A stretch of DNA of 64,000 nucleotides, taken from the NCBI GenBank assembly GCA_947497475.1, contig CANMGS010000001.1, forward strand, positions 310,001 through 374,000. Direction: 5' to 3'. This stretch comes from an uncultured Amylibacter sp. Lineage in GTDB: Bacteria; Pseudomonadota; Alphaproteobacteria; Rhodobacterales; Rhodobacteraceae. The notes under the pieces were generated by a model. The model was not told the origin of the DNA, searched no databases, and saw nothing but the letters and a program-made list of their open reading frames with translations. Every line of letters begins with the position of its first letter. The first letter of the stretch is position 1. Below, piece after piece: positions 47,379-56,039 of the stretch. Both the position numbers and the translations under genes were made by a program.

Positions 47379-47468
47379 GTCTTACCTCATTTATTCAGAC
47401 ATTGGCCTAACAAGACAACGCAGAACTGTCACGACTGAAAACGACATAGAAGATGCCGCAAACCCGTA

Positions 47469-49802
47469 CTATTGGAATAGACCTTTCAGTGCATTCCCAA
47501 CTTCTTCCTTCAACTTATCTTCAGCGCTTTGCTTGATCGCATCTTCTGTGGATTGTTGTGCCGCCGATTCATCTTGGGCTCTTTGCAAGTTCAATTTTTC
47601 CAATAGTTTAGCTTTTGCTTCAGCTTTCAACTCGTCTTCACGCGCTTTCAGGTTCAATTTTTCCTGTTCCAAACGCCCCTTAGTCAGCAAATCAATCAAG
47701 CCACCTAAATCAGGCTTAAAACTCAAGTTGCTCCACGGCCCCGTGATTTCCACAGGCACAGAAAACTTTGCATCCTCAGACAATGAACTTGGCGTCACTG
47801 TATAATTCATACTTTGACCACCCACATTGATCTGTCCTTTACCTTCCGCTTTAAACAACGGACTGATCAGAGACATATCTACATTCTGCAACACACCGTT
47901 CTTCATTGTGAACGTACCCGTTAAGCTGGTAAATTCTGTAGCCCCTTCAAACCCGCCAAAAGCTTGTTTTAGGTTCTTCATCATCGCTGCAAGATCGATA
48001 CCTTTAAAGCTACCTTTATCCACACGCACCGAACCATTTCCAGAAAGGCTGTGCATGATTTGATACAGGCTTCCACCCGTTCCTGACATTTTCAATGTCG
48101 TGTTACCCGAACCAGTCAAGCGCTTCAAATCCAGGAGACGTCCCAACAATGGCTCTAACTGCACACCGTTCGCCCGAATATTCGAGCTGAACTTCACAGC
48201 ATTTCCACCAGAGAAGTTCACAGTTCCTGCCAACGCCCCTTGATAGGCGCGCACATCATTCAATGTCAGCGCAAGAGCGCCATTTCGCAACTTCGCATTA
48301 ATATCAGTTTTACCCAATTCGCTCACACCAAGGTTCACAGACTTCGCTTTCAAAGCAATATCAGCATTGATCGCATCAAGCCCAGTAATACGGATAGGGT
48401 CTTTGCTCCAACCACTGCCAGAACTGCCGCTACTTGAACCAGCACTACCACCAGAACCACCTTCGTCAGATGTAAAAGCAGAAAAATCCAAAGTACCCGC
48501 CGTTAAGTTTGCCGCGATATAAGGACGGCGATCAAAGAACATCTCTGCATTGCCGTTAAATGTATTTTGGTCCAATGCAATCACCGCATTCTTTAATTGG
48601 TTCTTACCATCACGTACCCGCACAGTGCCCTTTACACGTGCCGTTTGACCTGTGCCTTTTGGAAAGCCAACCGCTTGCCCAGCCAATGCCAGCGTATTGG
48701 GTAAATTGTTTGCCTTGAAATCGATCGTCCCATCCGCATTGCCAGTGGTGCCATTCACCAAGCCAGACCAAGCAAACGTAAACGCATCTTTGCTGGCAAC
48801 GTTTAGCCCCAGCTCAACACGCAATGTTTCCGCCCAATTCTCTGGGCCTTTCAGATCAAAGTTCGCTGTGATCGGCTTACCATTCATCATCATCGACGCA
48901 TCACCAGCAAAAACAATGCCAGTCTCAGAGATGTTGATCGTTCCGTTCGACAAAATCTCATTTGCGCCTTTCAATTCATTGGGGATCGTCAAACGCGTCA
49001 TTTCTGCAATGATCGAAGGCTCTAAAAATTCAAAGGTATAACTACCATTCATCAAAGGAAGCCCATCTTCCTTTAGCGCCAGTTGCCCATCCAAACTGGC
49101 ACCAAGCCCCGCCATTTCAGCAGAACCTTTGACTTGCGTCATCTGACCACCCGTAAGTGCCGCCAAATCCGCAACAGACATATCCACATCCACAACTTGG
49201 CCGTTCCAAACAGACGCGCCTTTAACAGCCGCAGCACCTGACTTTGGTAGGGCGAAATTCACGTTGATTTCTTGGATCACATGATATTTTTGGGTCGTAC
49301 CATCTGTGAATGTCAGTTGACCGTTGGTAATGGCACCTTTGTCCAAAGAAAACGCACCGCCACTGGAACTTTCACTCGACGTCCCACCTGAAGACGTATC
49401 ACCAGAACTGGCAGAACCGCCCAATTCCCAGTTTGCCAAACCATCCGCACGACGCTCCAAATGAATGATTGGCTCATCCAAGATCAACCGTTTCACTTCC
49501 AAATCACCACCCAAAAGCGCAGACAGGCCAACGCCAACAGATGCACCTTGCGCCGAAATCATATTCGGCTCATTCGCCCAATCCGCATTAGAAATCGTCA
49601 ACGGCCCTGTTTTCACACCCAAGACAGGATAAATCGTTGGCTTAAACTCACCAGATAACGTCAGCTTACGTCCAGTCGCTTTTTCCAACTGTGCAGATGC
49701 AATGTCGCCGATTTTATCCGCTGGCAATAAAAACACCAAACCAACAGCACCGATCACCAGTACCACCACAATCATCAACAACCGGAAAATCCAACGCATC
49801 AT
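47469..49802 (-). CDS. AsmA family protein
   Basis: A 777-residue protein with one N-terminal transmembrane helix (IFRLLMIVVVLVIGAVGLVF) and a long periplasmic beta-rich region. The N-terminal AsmA repeat has KATGRKLTLSGEFKPTIYPV and the C-terminal AsmA_2-like part has LLGRLLDLKRLTGSGNTTLK. Low-complexity Ser/Gly linkers occur at about 130-150 and 445-460, and a coiled, Lys/Glu-rich tail lies at about 715-775. AsmA-like proteins are thought to form lipid-transfer grooves between the inner and outer membranes. Divergent from the enoyl-CoA hydratase gene. Confidence 0.9.
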   Translation of the reverse strand: MMRWIFRLLMIVVVLVIGAVGLVFLLPADKIGDIASAQLEKATGRKLTLSGEFKPTIYPVLGVKTGPLTISNADWANEPNMISAQGASVGVGLSALLGGDLEVKRLILDEPIIHLERRADGLANWELGGSASSGDTSSGGTSSESSSGGAFSLDKGAITNGQLTFTDGTTQKYHVIQEINVNFALPKSGAAAVKGASVWNGQVVDVDMSVADLAALTGGQMTQVKGSAEMAGLGASLDGQLALKEDGLPLMNGSYTFEFLEPSIIAEMTRLTIPNELKGANEILSNGTINISETGIVFAGDASMMMNGKPITANFDLKGPENWAETLRVELGLNVASKDAFTFAWSGLVNGTTGNADGTIDFKANNLPNTLALAGQAVGFPKGTGQTARVKGTVRVRDGKNQLKNAVIALDQNTFNGNAEMFFDRRPYIAANLTAGTLDFSAFTSDEGGSGGSAGSSSGSSGSGWSKDPIRITGLDAINADIALKAKSVNLGVSELGKTDINAKLRNGALALTLNDVRAYQGALAGTVNFSGGNAVKFSSNIRANGVQLEPLLGRLLDLKRLTGSGNTTLKMSGTGGSLYQIMHSLSGNGSVRVDKGSFKGIDLAAMMKNLKQAFGGFEGATEFTSLTGTFTMKNGVLQNVDMSLISPLFKAEGKGQINVGGQSMNYTVTPSSLSEDAKFSVPVEITGPWSNLSFKPDLGGLIDLLTKGRLEQEKLNLKAREDELKAEAKAKLLEKLNLQRAQDESAAQQSTEDAIKQSAEDKLKEEVGNALKGLFQ

Positions 49803-49952
49803 CTGCTCCTAATAGTTTTCTTTAGAATAACATGTAGGCACGCACACGCCTATTCACAATCTTTTAATCATCAAAATTCATATCGCTACGTTACATCTGG
49901 TCAGATTGCATATGATAGGCTTTACTTCCCTCATACAAATGATGAGGCCGCC

Positions 49953-50747
49953 ATGACACAGACGTTAAAGACCGATATCACAGACCAGATTGCAACGGTG
50001 ACCCTGAACCGTCCTGAAAAGAAAAACGCCATGTCTATGGTGATGATGGATGAGCTTACAGAAACAGGCCGCACATTGGCCGCAAACAAAGACGTGCGCG
50101 TGGTCATCATTACAGGTGCCGACAACAGTTTTTGCTCTGGCATCGACCTTGCTGACCTGATGGCAGGCGCTGCAAAAATGGATGAGCTGCGCGACAGCAT
50201 CCTGAACCCACCAGCGGGCGAAACATCCAACCGTTTCCAAGCGCCAACCACGATTTGGTCCACGTTGGATGTCCCTGTCATCGCCGCTCTAAACGGTGTG
50301 GTCTACGGCGCAGGGGCGCAGCTAGCTCTAGGTACCGATTTCCGCATCGCAGCCCCAGACACAAAGTTCTCAATTATGGAGGCCAAATGGGGCCTGATCC
50401 CAGACATGGGGATCAGCCAATCCTTACCCAAACTTATGCGCGCTGACCAAGCGATGGAACTCATCATGACAGGCCGCGTTCTTGAGGCAACAGAAGCACA
50501 ATCTCTAGGCCTCTTAACCCGCATAGCAGATGATCCACTGGCCGAAGCCATCGCCATGGCAGAACTGCTAAAAACCAAATCCCCAGACGCCCTGAAAGGC
50601 AGTAAAAAACTGGTAAACGGCACATGGGGGTGCGGCGAAGCAAGTCTGAAACTAGAAGCCGAACTCCAAGCCGCTATCATGGGACAGGCCAATCAAATGG
50701 AAATGGTCATGGCAACAATGCAAAAACGCGCGCCAAACTTCACCTAA
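49953..50747 (+). CDS. Enoyl-CoA hydratase/isomerase family protein
   Basis: A 264-residue crotonase-fold enzyme. The oxyanion-hole segments FCSGIDLADLMAG and ALNGVVYGAGAQLALGTDFR, and MEAKWGLIPDMGISQSLPKL, are the family blocks. One Glu of the hydratase pair seems replaced (KWGLIPDMG with an Asp), which is more typical of crotonase relatives with isomerase or other activity, so the exact reaction is uncertain. It lies 42 bp upstream of rimO and probably shares its transcript. Confidence 0.88.
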   Translation: MTQTLKTDITDQIATVTLNRPEKKNAMSMVMMDELTETGRTLAANKDVRVVIITGADNSFCSGIDLADLMAGAAKMDELRDSILNPPAGETSNRFQAPTTIWSTLDVPVIAALNGVVYGAGAQLALGTDFRIAAPDTKFSIMEAKWGLIPDMGISQSLPKLMRADQAMELIMTGRVLEATEAQSLGLLTRIADDPLAEAIAMAELLKTKSPDALKGSKKLVNGTWGCGEASLKLEAELQAAIMGQANQMEMVMATMQKRAPNFT

Positions 50748-50789
50748 CCGCGCTTGCCAAGCCGCCCCGATGCACGCTATGGCACGCCT

Positions 50790-52169
50790 ATGACACAGAA
50801 CCCGCCAAACCTACGCCCCGATTTAGCCCCGAAAGCCAAAATCAACGAGCCCACACGTGACGGCCAACCGCAAATTGGTATGGTCTCTTTAGGCTGCCCA
50901 AAGGCATTGGTGGATAGCGAACGCATCCTGACCCGCCTACGCGCCGAAGGCTATGCCATCAGCCCTGACTATTCAGGCGCAGATGCGGTCATCGTTAATA
51001 CATGCGGTTTCTTAGACAGCGCAAAAGCGGAAAGCTTGGATGCCATCGGCGAAGCCTTGAATGAAAACGGCAAGGTCATCGTCACGGGCTGTTTGGGCGC
51101 GGAACCTGATTACATCCGCGAACATCATCCAAACATCCTCGCCGTCACAGGCCCGCACCAATACGAACAGGTCTTGGATTCAGTGCATCAAGCGGTGCCG
51201 CCTTCCCCTGATCCCTTCATCGATTTGCTGCCCGCCACAGGTGTCAGCCTGACGCCGCGCCACTACAGCTATCTGAAAATATCCGAGGGCTGTAATCACA
51301 AGTGTAAGTTCTGCATCATTCCTGATATGCGCGGTCGCTTACAATCCCGCCCAGCGCATGCTGTTATTCGTGAGGCCACTAAATTGGTCGAGGCTGGCGT
51401 CAAAGAATTGCTGGTGATCTCGCAAGACACCTCTGCATATGGCCTCGATATCAAACACGCCACCGAGCGCGAACATCGTGCGCATATCACGGATCTAACC
51501 CGTGACTTGGGCGAACTGGGTGCGTGGGTGCGTTTGCACTACGTCTACCCCTATCCGCATGTGCGGGATTTGTTGCCCATTATGGCGGATACATCTAACA
51601 ATGTGCTGCCCTATATGGACATCCCATTCCAACACTCGCACCCTGATGTTTTGAAACGGATGGCGCGGCCTGCGAAATCGGCGAACACTTTGGAGGAAAT
51701 CAAAGCTTGGCGCGATGTCTGCCCTGATATCACCCTGCGCTCGACATTCATCGTTGGCTATCCAGGGGAGACTGAAGATCAGTTCCAACACCTGCTGGAT
51801 TGGATGGATGAGGCGCAATTGGATCGTGTGGGGTGTTTTCAGTATGAAAACGTGGATGGGGCACGGTCGAATGATCTGGATGGGCATGTGGATGCGGATG
51901 TGAAACAAGACCGCTGGGAGCGGTTCATGGAAAAAGCCCAAGCGATCAGCGCTGCGAAATTAGAGGCCAAAGTTGGCAGCCGTATCGACGTGATTATTGA
52001 TGAGATTGACACGGATGGTGTCGCCACCTGTCGGACCAAATCAGACGCCCCAGAGATTGATGGGAACCTGTTCATTGATGAGGGAACTGAAACCCTGTCT
52101 GTGGGTGAGATCGTGACGGTTGAGGTGGATGAAGCCAGTGAATATGATCTGTGGGGTCAGGTGGTTTGA
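50790..52169 (+). CDS. rimO: Ribosomal protein S12 methylthiotransferase
   Basis: A radical-SAM methylthiotransferase of about 459 residues. The N-terminal MTTase domain binds a first Fe-S cluster (cysteines in [21 protein letters not shown] and TGCLGAEP). The radical-SAM CxxxCxxC lies in [20 protein letters not shown]-terminal TRAM domain (about 395-459) follows. It methylthiolates Asp of S12. A TTG start at 50754 is an open alternative; 50790 gives the usual N-terminus. An 18-bp palindrome follows 8 bp after the stop. Confidence 0.95.
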   Translation: MTQNPPNLRPDLAPKAKINEPTRDGQPQIGMVSLGCPKALVDSERILTRLRAEGYAISPDYSGADAVIVNTCGFLDSAKAESLDAIGEALNENGKVIVTGCLGAEPDYIREHHPNILAVTGPHQYEQVLDSVHQAVPPSPDPFIDLLPATGVSLTPRHYSYLKISEGCNHKCKFCIIPDMRGRLQSRPAHAVIREATKLVEAGVKELLVISQDTSAYGLDIKHATEREHRAHITDLTRDLGELGAWVRLHYVYPYPHVRDLLPIMADTSNNVLPYMDIPFQHSHPDVLKRMARPAKSANTLEEIKAWRDVCPDITLRSTFIVGYPGETEDQFQHLLDWMDEAQLDRVGCFQYENVDGARSNDLDGHVDADVKQDRWERFMEKAQAISAAKLEAKVGSRIDVIIDEIDTDGVATCRTKSDAPEIDGNLFIDEGTETLSVGEIVTVEVDEASEYDLWGQVV

Positions 52170-52177
52170 AATAGGTG

Positions 52178-52195
52178 ATGTCCCAATTGGGACAT
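52178..52195. promoter_or_regulatory. 18-bp perfect palindrome after rimO
   Basis: ATGTCCCAATTGGGACAT is a perfect 18-bp palindrome 8 bp past the rimO stop and 142 bp before the next gene. It has no downstream T-run, so it is a poor terminator and could be an operator for the orphan gene at 52338. Confidence 0.45.
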
Positions 52196-52337
52196 TGGGT
52201 TAAGTTATTGATATTAAATACCTATGATCAAAATTCCAACAAAACTATGACTTTTCACACGAACTCTCATAATCATTGAAGCTGATGAAGGCGTTTAATA
52301 TAGTTTATCCATTATATATGTCCTTTGTGAGAGTTTA

Positions 52338-53075
52338 ATGTTTAAAATAAAATTCCTAATGAATTTCGCAGGCGGCCTAGCCTTAGGCACCATTGCTACT
52401 TTATTCCTTTGTTGGATGTTTGACAGCCAAATTTCGGAAGATTTAAAAAAGCTTTATACCTTTATCTTCTCTGCAATCATGACAGCATTGGCTGCGACCC
52501 TTGCTTTAGCAGGTGCACTAAATAATGTTTACACACAGCGTGAATTAGACAGAAATAACAGACTACGAAGATTAAATGCAGCAAAAGCAAACTTACCCAT
52601 AGCATTAAATAATTTTATCAAGGTATGTAAAATTGCAAAAAACAAGGAAACAAGTGAATTATCTACAGGTTTCCCTCAAGGCACACCGGCTAGAAACTTT
52701 GGTCTGGACCATAAAGAAGAAGCAATAAATACATTAACAAGTGTAATAGAAAATGCCGAGATAAGAGAGGCAAAGATTTTATCAAGCATTCTTGCTAATC
52801 ATCAGGTACTTGTAGCTCGAATGGGAGAAATGCAGCCAGAGAGAAGTGAACGAGAAATTTTAGAAAGTATAGCCTATTGGTCTTATCAAAGCTGTCTAAT
52901 CAGCCATTGTTTTAATTACGCCCGTGGCGATGAACACATCGAAGATACAATAACTGAAGAATTTATTCTTAGCTCCATGAACCGTGATTTAGACGGCATC
53001 TTAGAAGAAGAACAATATGCCGTATGGGTAGGAGTTTATTATCGTTCACACTTGCGCAAGAATTTTTATAAATAA
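52338..53075 (+). CDS. Hypothetical two-helix membrane protein
   Basis: A 245-residue protein of unknown function. Two N-terminal transmembrane helices (about 8-28, FAGGLALGTIATLFLCWMF; and about 41-62, FIFSAIMTALAATLALAGAL) precede a charged helical cytosolic domain (about 63-245) rich in Lys, Glu and Asn. No catalytic motif is recognised. Base composition and codon choice (frequent AAA, AAT, ATA, TTA) are more AT-rich than neighbouring rimO, suggesting later acquisition. The region before it is also AT-rich. A GAGAG element precedes the ATG. Confidence 0.65.
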   Translation: MFKIKFLMNFAGGLALGTIATLFLCWMFDSQISEDLKKLYTFIFSAIMTALAATLALAGALNNVYTQRELDRNNRLRRLNAAKANLPIALNNFIKVCKIAKNKETSELSTGFPQGTPARNFGLDHKEEAINTLTSVIENAEIREAKILSSILANHQVLVARMGEMQPERSEREILESIAYWSYQSCLISHCFNYARGDEHIEDTITEEFILSSMNRDLDGILEEEQYAVWVGVYYRSHLRKNFYK

Positions 53076-53105
53076 GCTCAAACTTTGATATACAACCCAG
53101 TGCCC

Positions 53106-53174
53106 GATCCGAGGGTGGGTGTGAAGCACCCGCCCGTGAGGGCGGATCAGGTGCTGCCCGTGTAAAACACGGGC
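53106..53174 (+). ncRNA. Unassigned multi-hairpin leader element
   Basis: A GC-rich island in AT-rich surroundings. An outer stem GATCCG (53106-53111)/CGGATC (53143-53148) encloses a 9-bp hairpin GGGTGGGTG (53113-53121)/CACCCGCCC (53127-53135, one G-U). A second hairpin, GCCCGTGT (53156-53163)/ACACGGGC (53167-53174), has a 3-base loop. A further weak hairpin CAGCGG/CCGCTG with TTT follows at 53249-53268, before the AAGGAG of the 53297 gene. I do not recognise any known riboswitch or RNA family. It could be a regulatory leader of the small membrane protein. Confidence 0.45.
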
Positions 53175-53296
53175 TGATGTGTGGAGAGCGATACACCAGC
53201 CTAAAAAACATTTCCCACATCTCACATTCCGTGATAGCGCTTAGACAGCAGCGGCATAACCGCTGTTTCCTTACATCGTTATTCAAAGGAGATCGC

Positions 53297-53545
53297 ATGC
53301 GACGTTTTTCGCTTGCCGCCTATGAGCAGCATTTAAAATGGCTGGCCCTCGTGCTTGGCCTGTGTTCCACCATCGCCATTGTGCAGAATTGGCATCCTTG
53401 GCCCATGTTTTTTGGCCTGCCGTTTTGTATCATCTGGATTTATTGTGCTTGGCTGCATACCGAACGCCAGTTGAAATACATCAACATCATTTTCGCCCTG
53501 CTGTATGTGTATGGCATTGGGAAATATATGTTGAGTGGCGTTTGA
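53297..53545 (+). CDS. Small membrane protein of unknown function
   Basis: About 82 residues with three hydrophobic helices: LALVLGLCSTIAIVQNW, FFGLPFCIIWIYCAWL and INIIFALLYVYGIGKYML. The Trp/Pro-rich loop HPWPMFFG and the order of helices are reminiscent of a PnuC-like half-transporter, but too little is present to assign it. A strong AAGGAG box fixes the ATG at 53297; the frame is open upstream to 53177 through the structured leader. Probably regulated through that leader. Confidence 0.72.
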   Translation: MRRFSLAAYEQHLKWLALVLGLCSTIAIVQNWHPWPMFFGLPFCIIWIYCAWLHTERQLKYINIIFALLYVYGIGKYMLSGV

Positions 53546-53827
53546 TCCTAACTTTTTGGGTGCAAGGGGCGTTGGCCAAAGACACGCGATAATAGCAAAG
53601 CTTTGCCAACTGGCCTGAACGTTGATGGCAGTTTTCTGCCAGTGAAAACCTATCAGCCTTGGCCCGCTTATTCGAATCCAGAAAACCAGCCAAATGATGC
53701 ACAAAATACGCCGATGTCTTTAACCCGATTGTGAGCACATCCTTCATCCGTAATGCTGATCCACAGAAGCGATAAACGTTTCTGTTCGGTATCTCCCAAT
53801 CCGGACTAATCTAATAGGAGACTACAG

Positions 53828-54064
53828 ATGAAAAAGACAATTCTAGCTCTAGCAGCAGTAACATTCGGCACAGCAGCATATGCAGCTGATTTCGCAACAA
53901 TTGATGCAGATCAGGATGGCGCAGTTTCAGCCGAAGAATTGACAGCAGCAATGCCAGATGTGGACACAAACACATTCCTAGCAGCTGACACAGATCAAAA
54001 CGGTACGCTTAGCGAAGCTGAAATGACAGCCGCTATCGAAAGCAACCTATTGCCAGCAGGTTAA
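53828..54064 (+). CDS. Secreted EF-hand protein (copy 1)
   Basis: A 78-residue protein with a signal peptide (about 1-19, ending AYAAD) and two EF-hand calcium loops, DADQDGAVSAEE and DTDQNGTLSEAE. The mature protein is very acidic. It is the near twin of the gene at 54164. A periplasmic calcium buffer or sensor role is inferred. An AGGAG box precedes the ATG. Confidence 0.85.
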   Translation: MKKTILALAAVTFGTAAYAADFATIDADQDGAVSAEELTAAMPDVDTNTFLAADTDQNGTLSEAEMTAAIESNLLPAG

Positions 54065-54074
54065 TAGGCCAGTC

Positions 54075-54108
54075 GCCCCTGCCTTTTCCATCCCCCGCGG
54101 GCAGGGGC
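54075..54108 (+). terminator. GC-rich hairpin after EF-hand copy 1
   Basis: A 9-bp stem, GCCCCTGCC (54075-54083) with GGCAGGGGC (54100-54108), 10 bp after the stop. No T-run follows, so it is more likely an mRNA-stabilising or attenuating hairpin than a full terminator. The stem repeats in the terminator after copy 2. Confidence 0.55.
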
Positions 54109-54163
54109 ACACTGATGCATTTCCTTGGGCATTTTGCCCCTAACCTTAATTCGGAGAAAACCC

Positions 54164-54400
54164 ATGAAAAAGATTATTCTAGCTCTTGCAGCAACAACAT
54201 TCGGCACAGCAGCTTTTGCTGTTGATTTCGCAACAGTAGACGCAAACCAAGACGGTGCTGTTTCTGCAGAAGAACTGACAGCCGCAATGCCTGAAGTCGA
54301 TACAAACGCATTTCTTGCAGCCGACACAGACCAAAGCGGCACATTGAGCGAAGAAGAAATGGCAAATGCCATTGATAACGGCCTATTGCCAGCTGGCTAA
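54164..54400 (+). CDS. Secreted EF-hand protein (copy 2)
   Basis: A 78-residue paralogue of the preceding gene, same length and layout: signal peptide (KKIILALAATTFGTAAFA), then EF-hand loops DANQDGAVSAEE and DTDQSGTLSEEE, and the same LLPAG C-terminus. Most differences are conservative. A GGAGA box before 54164 favours this start over the open frame from 54125. Tandem duplication with the 3' hairpin included is evident. Confidence 0.86.
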   Translation: MKKIILALAATTFGTAAFAVDFATVDANQDGAVSAEELTAAMPEVDTNAFLAADTDQSGTLSEEEMANAIDNGLLPAG

Positions 54401-54410
54401 CAGCAAAACG

Positions 54411-54446
54411 ACCCCTGCCATGATCTCCCCGCTGGCAGGGGTTTTT
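54411..54446 (+). terminator. Rho-independent terminator after EF-hand copy 2
   Basis: A 10-bp stem, ACCCCTGCCA (54411-54420) with TGGCAGGGGT (54433-54442), a 12-base loop and a T-run from 54442. It shares its CCCCTGCC core with the hairpin after copy 1. Confidence 0.9.
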
Positions 54447-54502
54447 CTATTTTGCGTTAAGTATGCCTTTAGCTTTTTGATTTATCTTCGTAAGCTAAAG
54501 TT

Positions 54503-55168
54503 ATGCATCAAGACCCAAGTGATATTTACCCCGATTATTCCCCCGCAGAACGTATAGCAGATGGAACAATGCACCTGATTGGTGTCGTTGGATCGATCAT
54601 AGCGACCTATATGTTGATCAGTCTGGTTTCCAATGATGGCACGATGACTGATTTGATAGCCGTTGGGTTGTATTGTGGGACTGTGATTTTCGCATTCATG
54701 GCATCTGCCTGTTATCATATGACCCCGATTGAGACATATCGCCCAATCTTTCGCCGCTTCGATCATGCTGGTATTTTTCTAAAAATCGCGGGGACATATA
54801 CCCCGATTGTGATGCTGATCGGCAGTCATTTCAGCTATACGGTTTTGGCAATGGTTTGGATGGTGGCTCTCTATGGTGTCACGCGTCGTATATTCTATTG
54901 GACGGCTCCCGATAACAATTCAACGCTACTTTATATGGGGTTGGGCTGGGCCAGCTTGGCCTTAACCTGGCCTATGGTTCAAACCATTCCAACAACTAGT
55001 TTTTGGCTGATCATTTTTGGTGGGCTAACCTATTCCCTTGGGGTGATTTTTTACAAATGGGAAAGTTTGAAGTTTGCGAACGCCATTTGGCATGTCTTTG
55101 TTGTTGCTGCGACACTGATGTTTTATGTGGCCATTTATTACGGCGAAATGGCAAAGCAATCCATTTAA
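54503..55168 (+). CDS. Hemolysin III (PAQR/YqfA) family protein
   Basis: A 221-residue, seven-helix membrane protein. The conserved motif set of the family is present: an N-terminal AERIADGTMHLIGVVGSI, the SACYHM motif, the RRFDHAGIFLKIAGTYTP block and the C-terminal FANAIWHVFVVAATLMFY with the HxxxH-like histidine. Despite the name, bacterial members are membrane-homeostasis proteins of unclear chemistry, related to adiponectin receptors and probably metal-dependent. Confidence 0.92.
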   Translation: MHQDPSDIYPDYSPAERIADGTMHLIGVVGSIIATYMLISLVSNDGTMTDLIAVGLYCGTVIFAFMASACYHMTPIETYRPIFRRFDHAGIFLKIAGTYTPIVMLIGSHFSYTVLAMVWMVALYGVTRRIFYWTAPDNNSTLLYMGLGWASLALTWPMVQTIPTTSFWLIIFGGLTYSLGVIFYKWESLKFANAIWHVFVVAATLMFYVAIYYGEMAKQSI

Positions 55169-55172
55169 CACC

Positions 55173-55217
55173 AAAAACCCCGACGCTAGGTATCTGGAGG
55201 GATCTAGCATCGAGGTT
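55173..55217 (-). terminator. Rho-independent terminator on the minus strand
   Basis: AACCTCGATGCTAG and CTAGCGTCGGGGTT (minus-strand reading of 55204-55217 and 55176-55189) pair over all 14 positions with two G-U pairs and a 14-base loop, then run into TTTTT. Read on the plus strand the same arms have two C-A mismatches and no T-run. It therefore ends a leftward transcript coming from 55.2-55.6 kb. Confidence 0.8.
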
Positions 55218-55262
55218 CCGGTAAAGTAGTTATGATTACCGTAAAGGGATGATACCGTTCAG

Positions 55263-55514
55263 TTAACCAACCAAGCGTAGGTAAAATGTATCATCACAGT
55301 TGTCGTGTTGCTTCAAACTCTCTGCAAATTGGGTAACAGAGTTTTTGAAAACTGGAATAACAAGAAGTCTATTCTTCAAGAAACTATCAATAAAATTATA
55401 AATGCGCAGGGCACGCGCAAAATGAGATATCCTTGGTACATGGTATGCTGTAAGTACCACATACTTAAGAAGCCCCCATATAATCACTGATATTACAATG
55501 AAATATAAAACCAC
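55263..55514 (-). CDS. Possible small membrane protein
   Basis: An 83-codon GTG-initiated frame with one N-terminal hydrophobic helix (about 2-23, VLYFIVISVIIWGLLKYVVL) and a polar C-terminal part ending in DDTFYLRLVG. A GAGGG element lies about 9 bp before the GTG, and a good minus-strand terminator (55173-55217) lies 46 bp past its stop. No family is recognised. The transcript could equally be a small RNA. AT-rich flanks give little further help. Confidence 0.4.
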   Translation of the reverse strand: MVLYFIVISVIIWGLLKYVVLTAYHVPRISHFARALRIYNFIDSFLKNRLLVIPVFKNSVTQFAESLKQHDNCDDTFYLRLVG

Positions 55515-55615
55515 TCAATCAGCCCTCTTTACTATCCTCAACTAGGTTACTGGTTATTATTCTGAATTCATTCCAGTTTAACACAAATACAACCTAAAGT
55601 TGATTTAAGGCGAGA

Positions 55616-56032
55616 TTATGGCGAAAAGGTTAACGCGCGTTGCATTTTCACATAAAGGACATCGCGTTTATAAAATGTATCACCTAATTGTTCAAACTCA
55701 AGTTTCTGATAAAACGGGATGGCTGTTGTACGAGCATCAAGCCACAGAAATGAAACGGTTTTATGATTTAACGCTTCACAAATGTATTTTAACATTTCTG
55801 TACCGCAACCTTTTCCTTGCATGTCAGGCAAAACTGCAAATTTACGCAATCTATGGTTGTTTTTACATGAAAACACAGATGCAACGCAGATGAGGGCATC
55901 ATCCACATAACCACCAAAATGCTGTCCAGTGTTATCTTCAGCTAAAATACATTTTTCCATTGGTAAACTAGGCCATAAAACTTGATGACGAATGCTAAGT
56001 GTTTCTTTCGCTGTGATTTTGCGAATATCCAT
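55616..56032 (-). CDS. GNAT-family N-acetyltransferase
   Basis: About 138 residues. The acetyl-CoA loop is in FAVLPDMQGKGCGTEMLKYI, and the C-terminal FYQKLEFEQLGDTFYK is the usual GNAT end. The start at 56032 (MDIRKITAKETLSIRHQVLW) lies 7 bp past the stop of the IMPACT-family gene, so the two form an operon; an upstream start at 56077 would overlap it. Acceptor unknown. Confidence 0.85.
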   Translation of the reverse strand: MDIRKITAKETLSIRHQVLWPSLPMEKCILAEDNTGQHFGGYVDDALICVASVFSCKNNHRLRKFAVLPDMQGKGCGTEMLKYICEALNHKTVSFLWLDARTTAIPFYQKLEFEQLGDTFYKRDVLYVKMQRALTFSP

Positions 56033-56039
56033 CACCAGA

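Noticed and set aside
53104-53176. SRP RNA, tmRNA, cobalamin, TPP or glycine riboswitch
   Set aside because: None of the conserved boxes of these families is present; kept only as an unassigned structured element.
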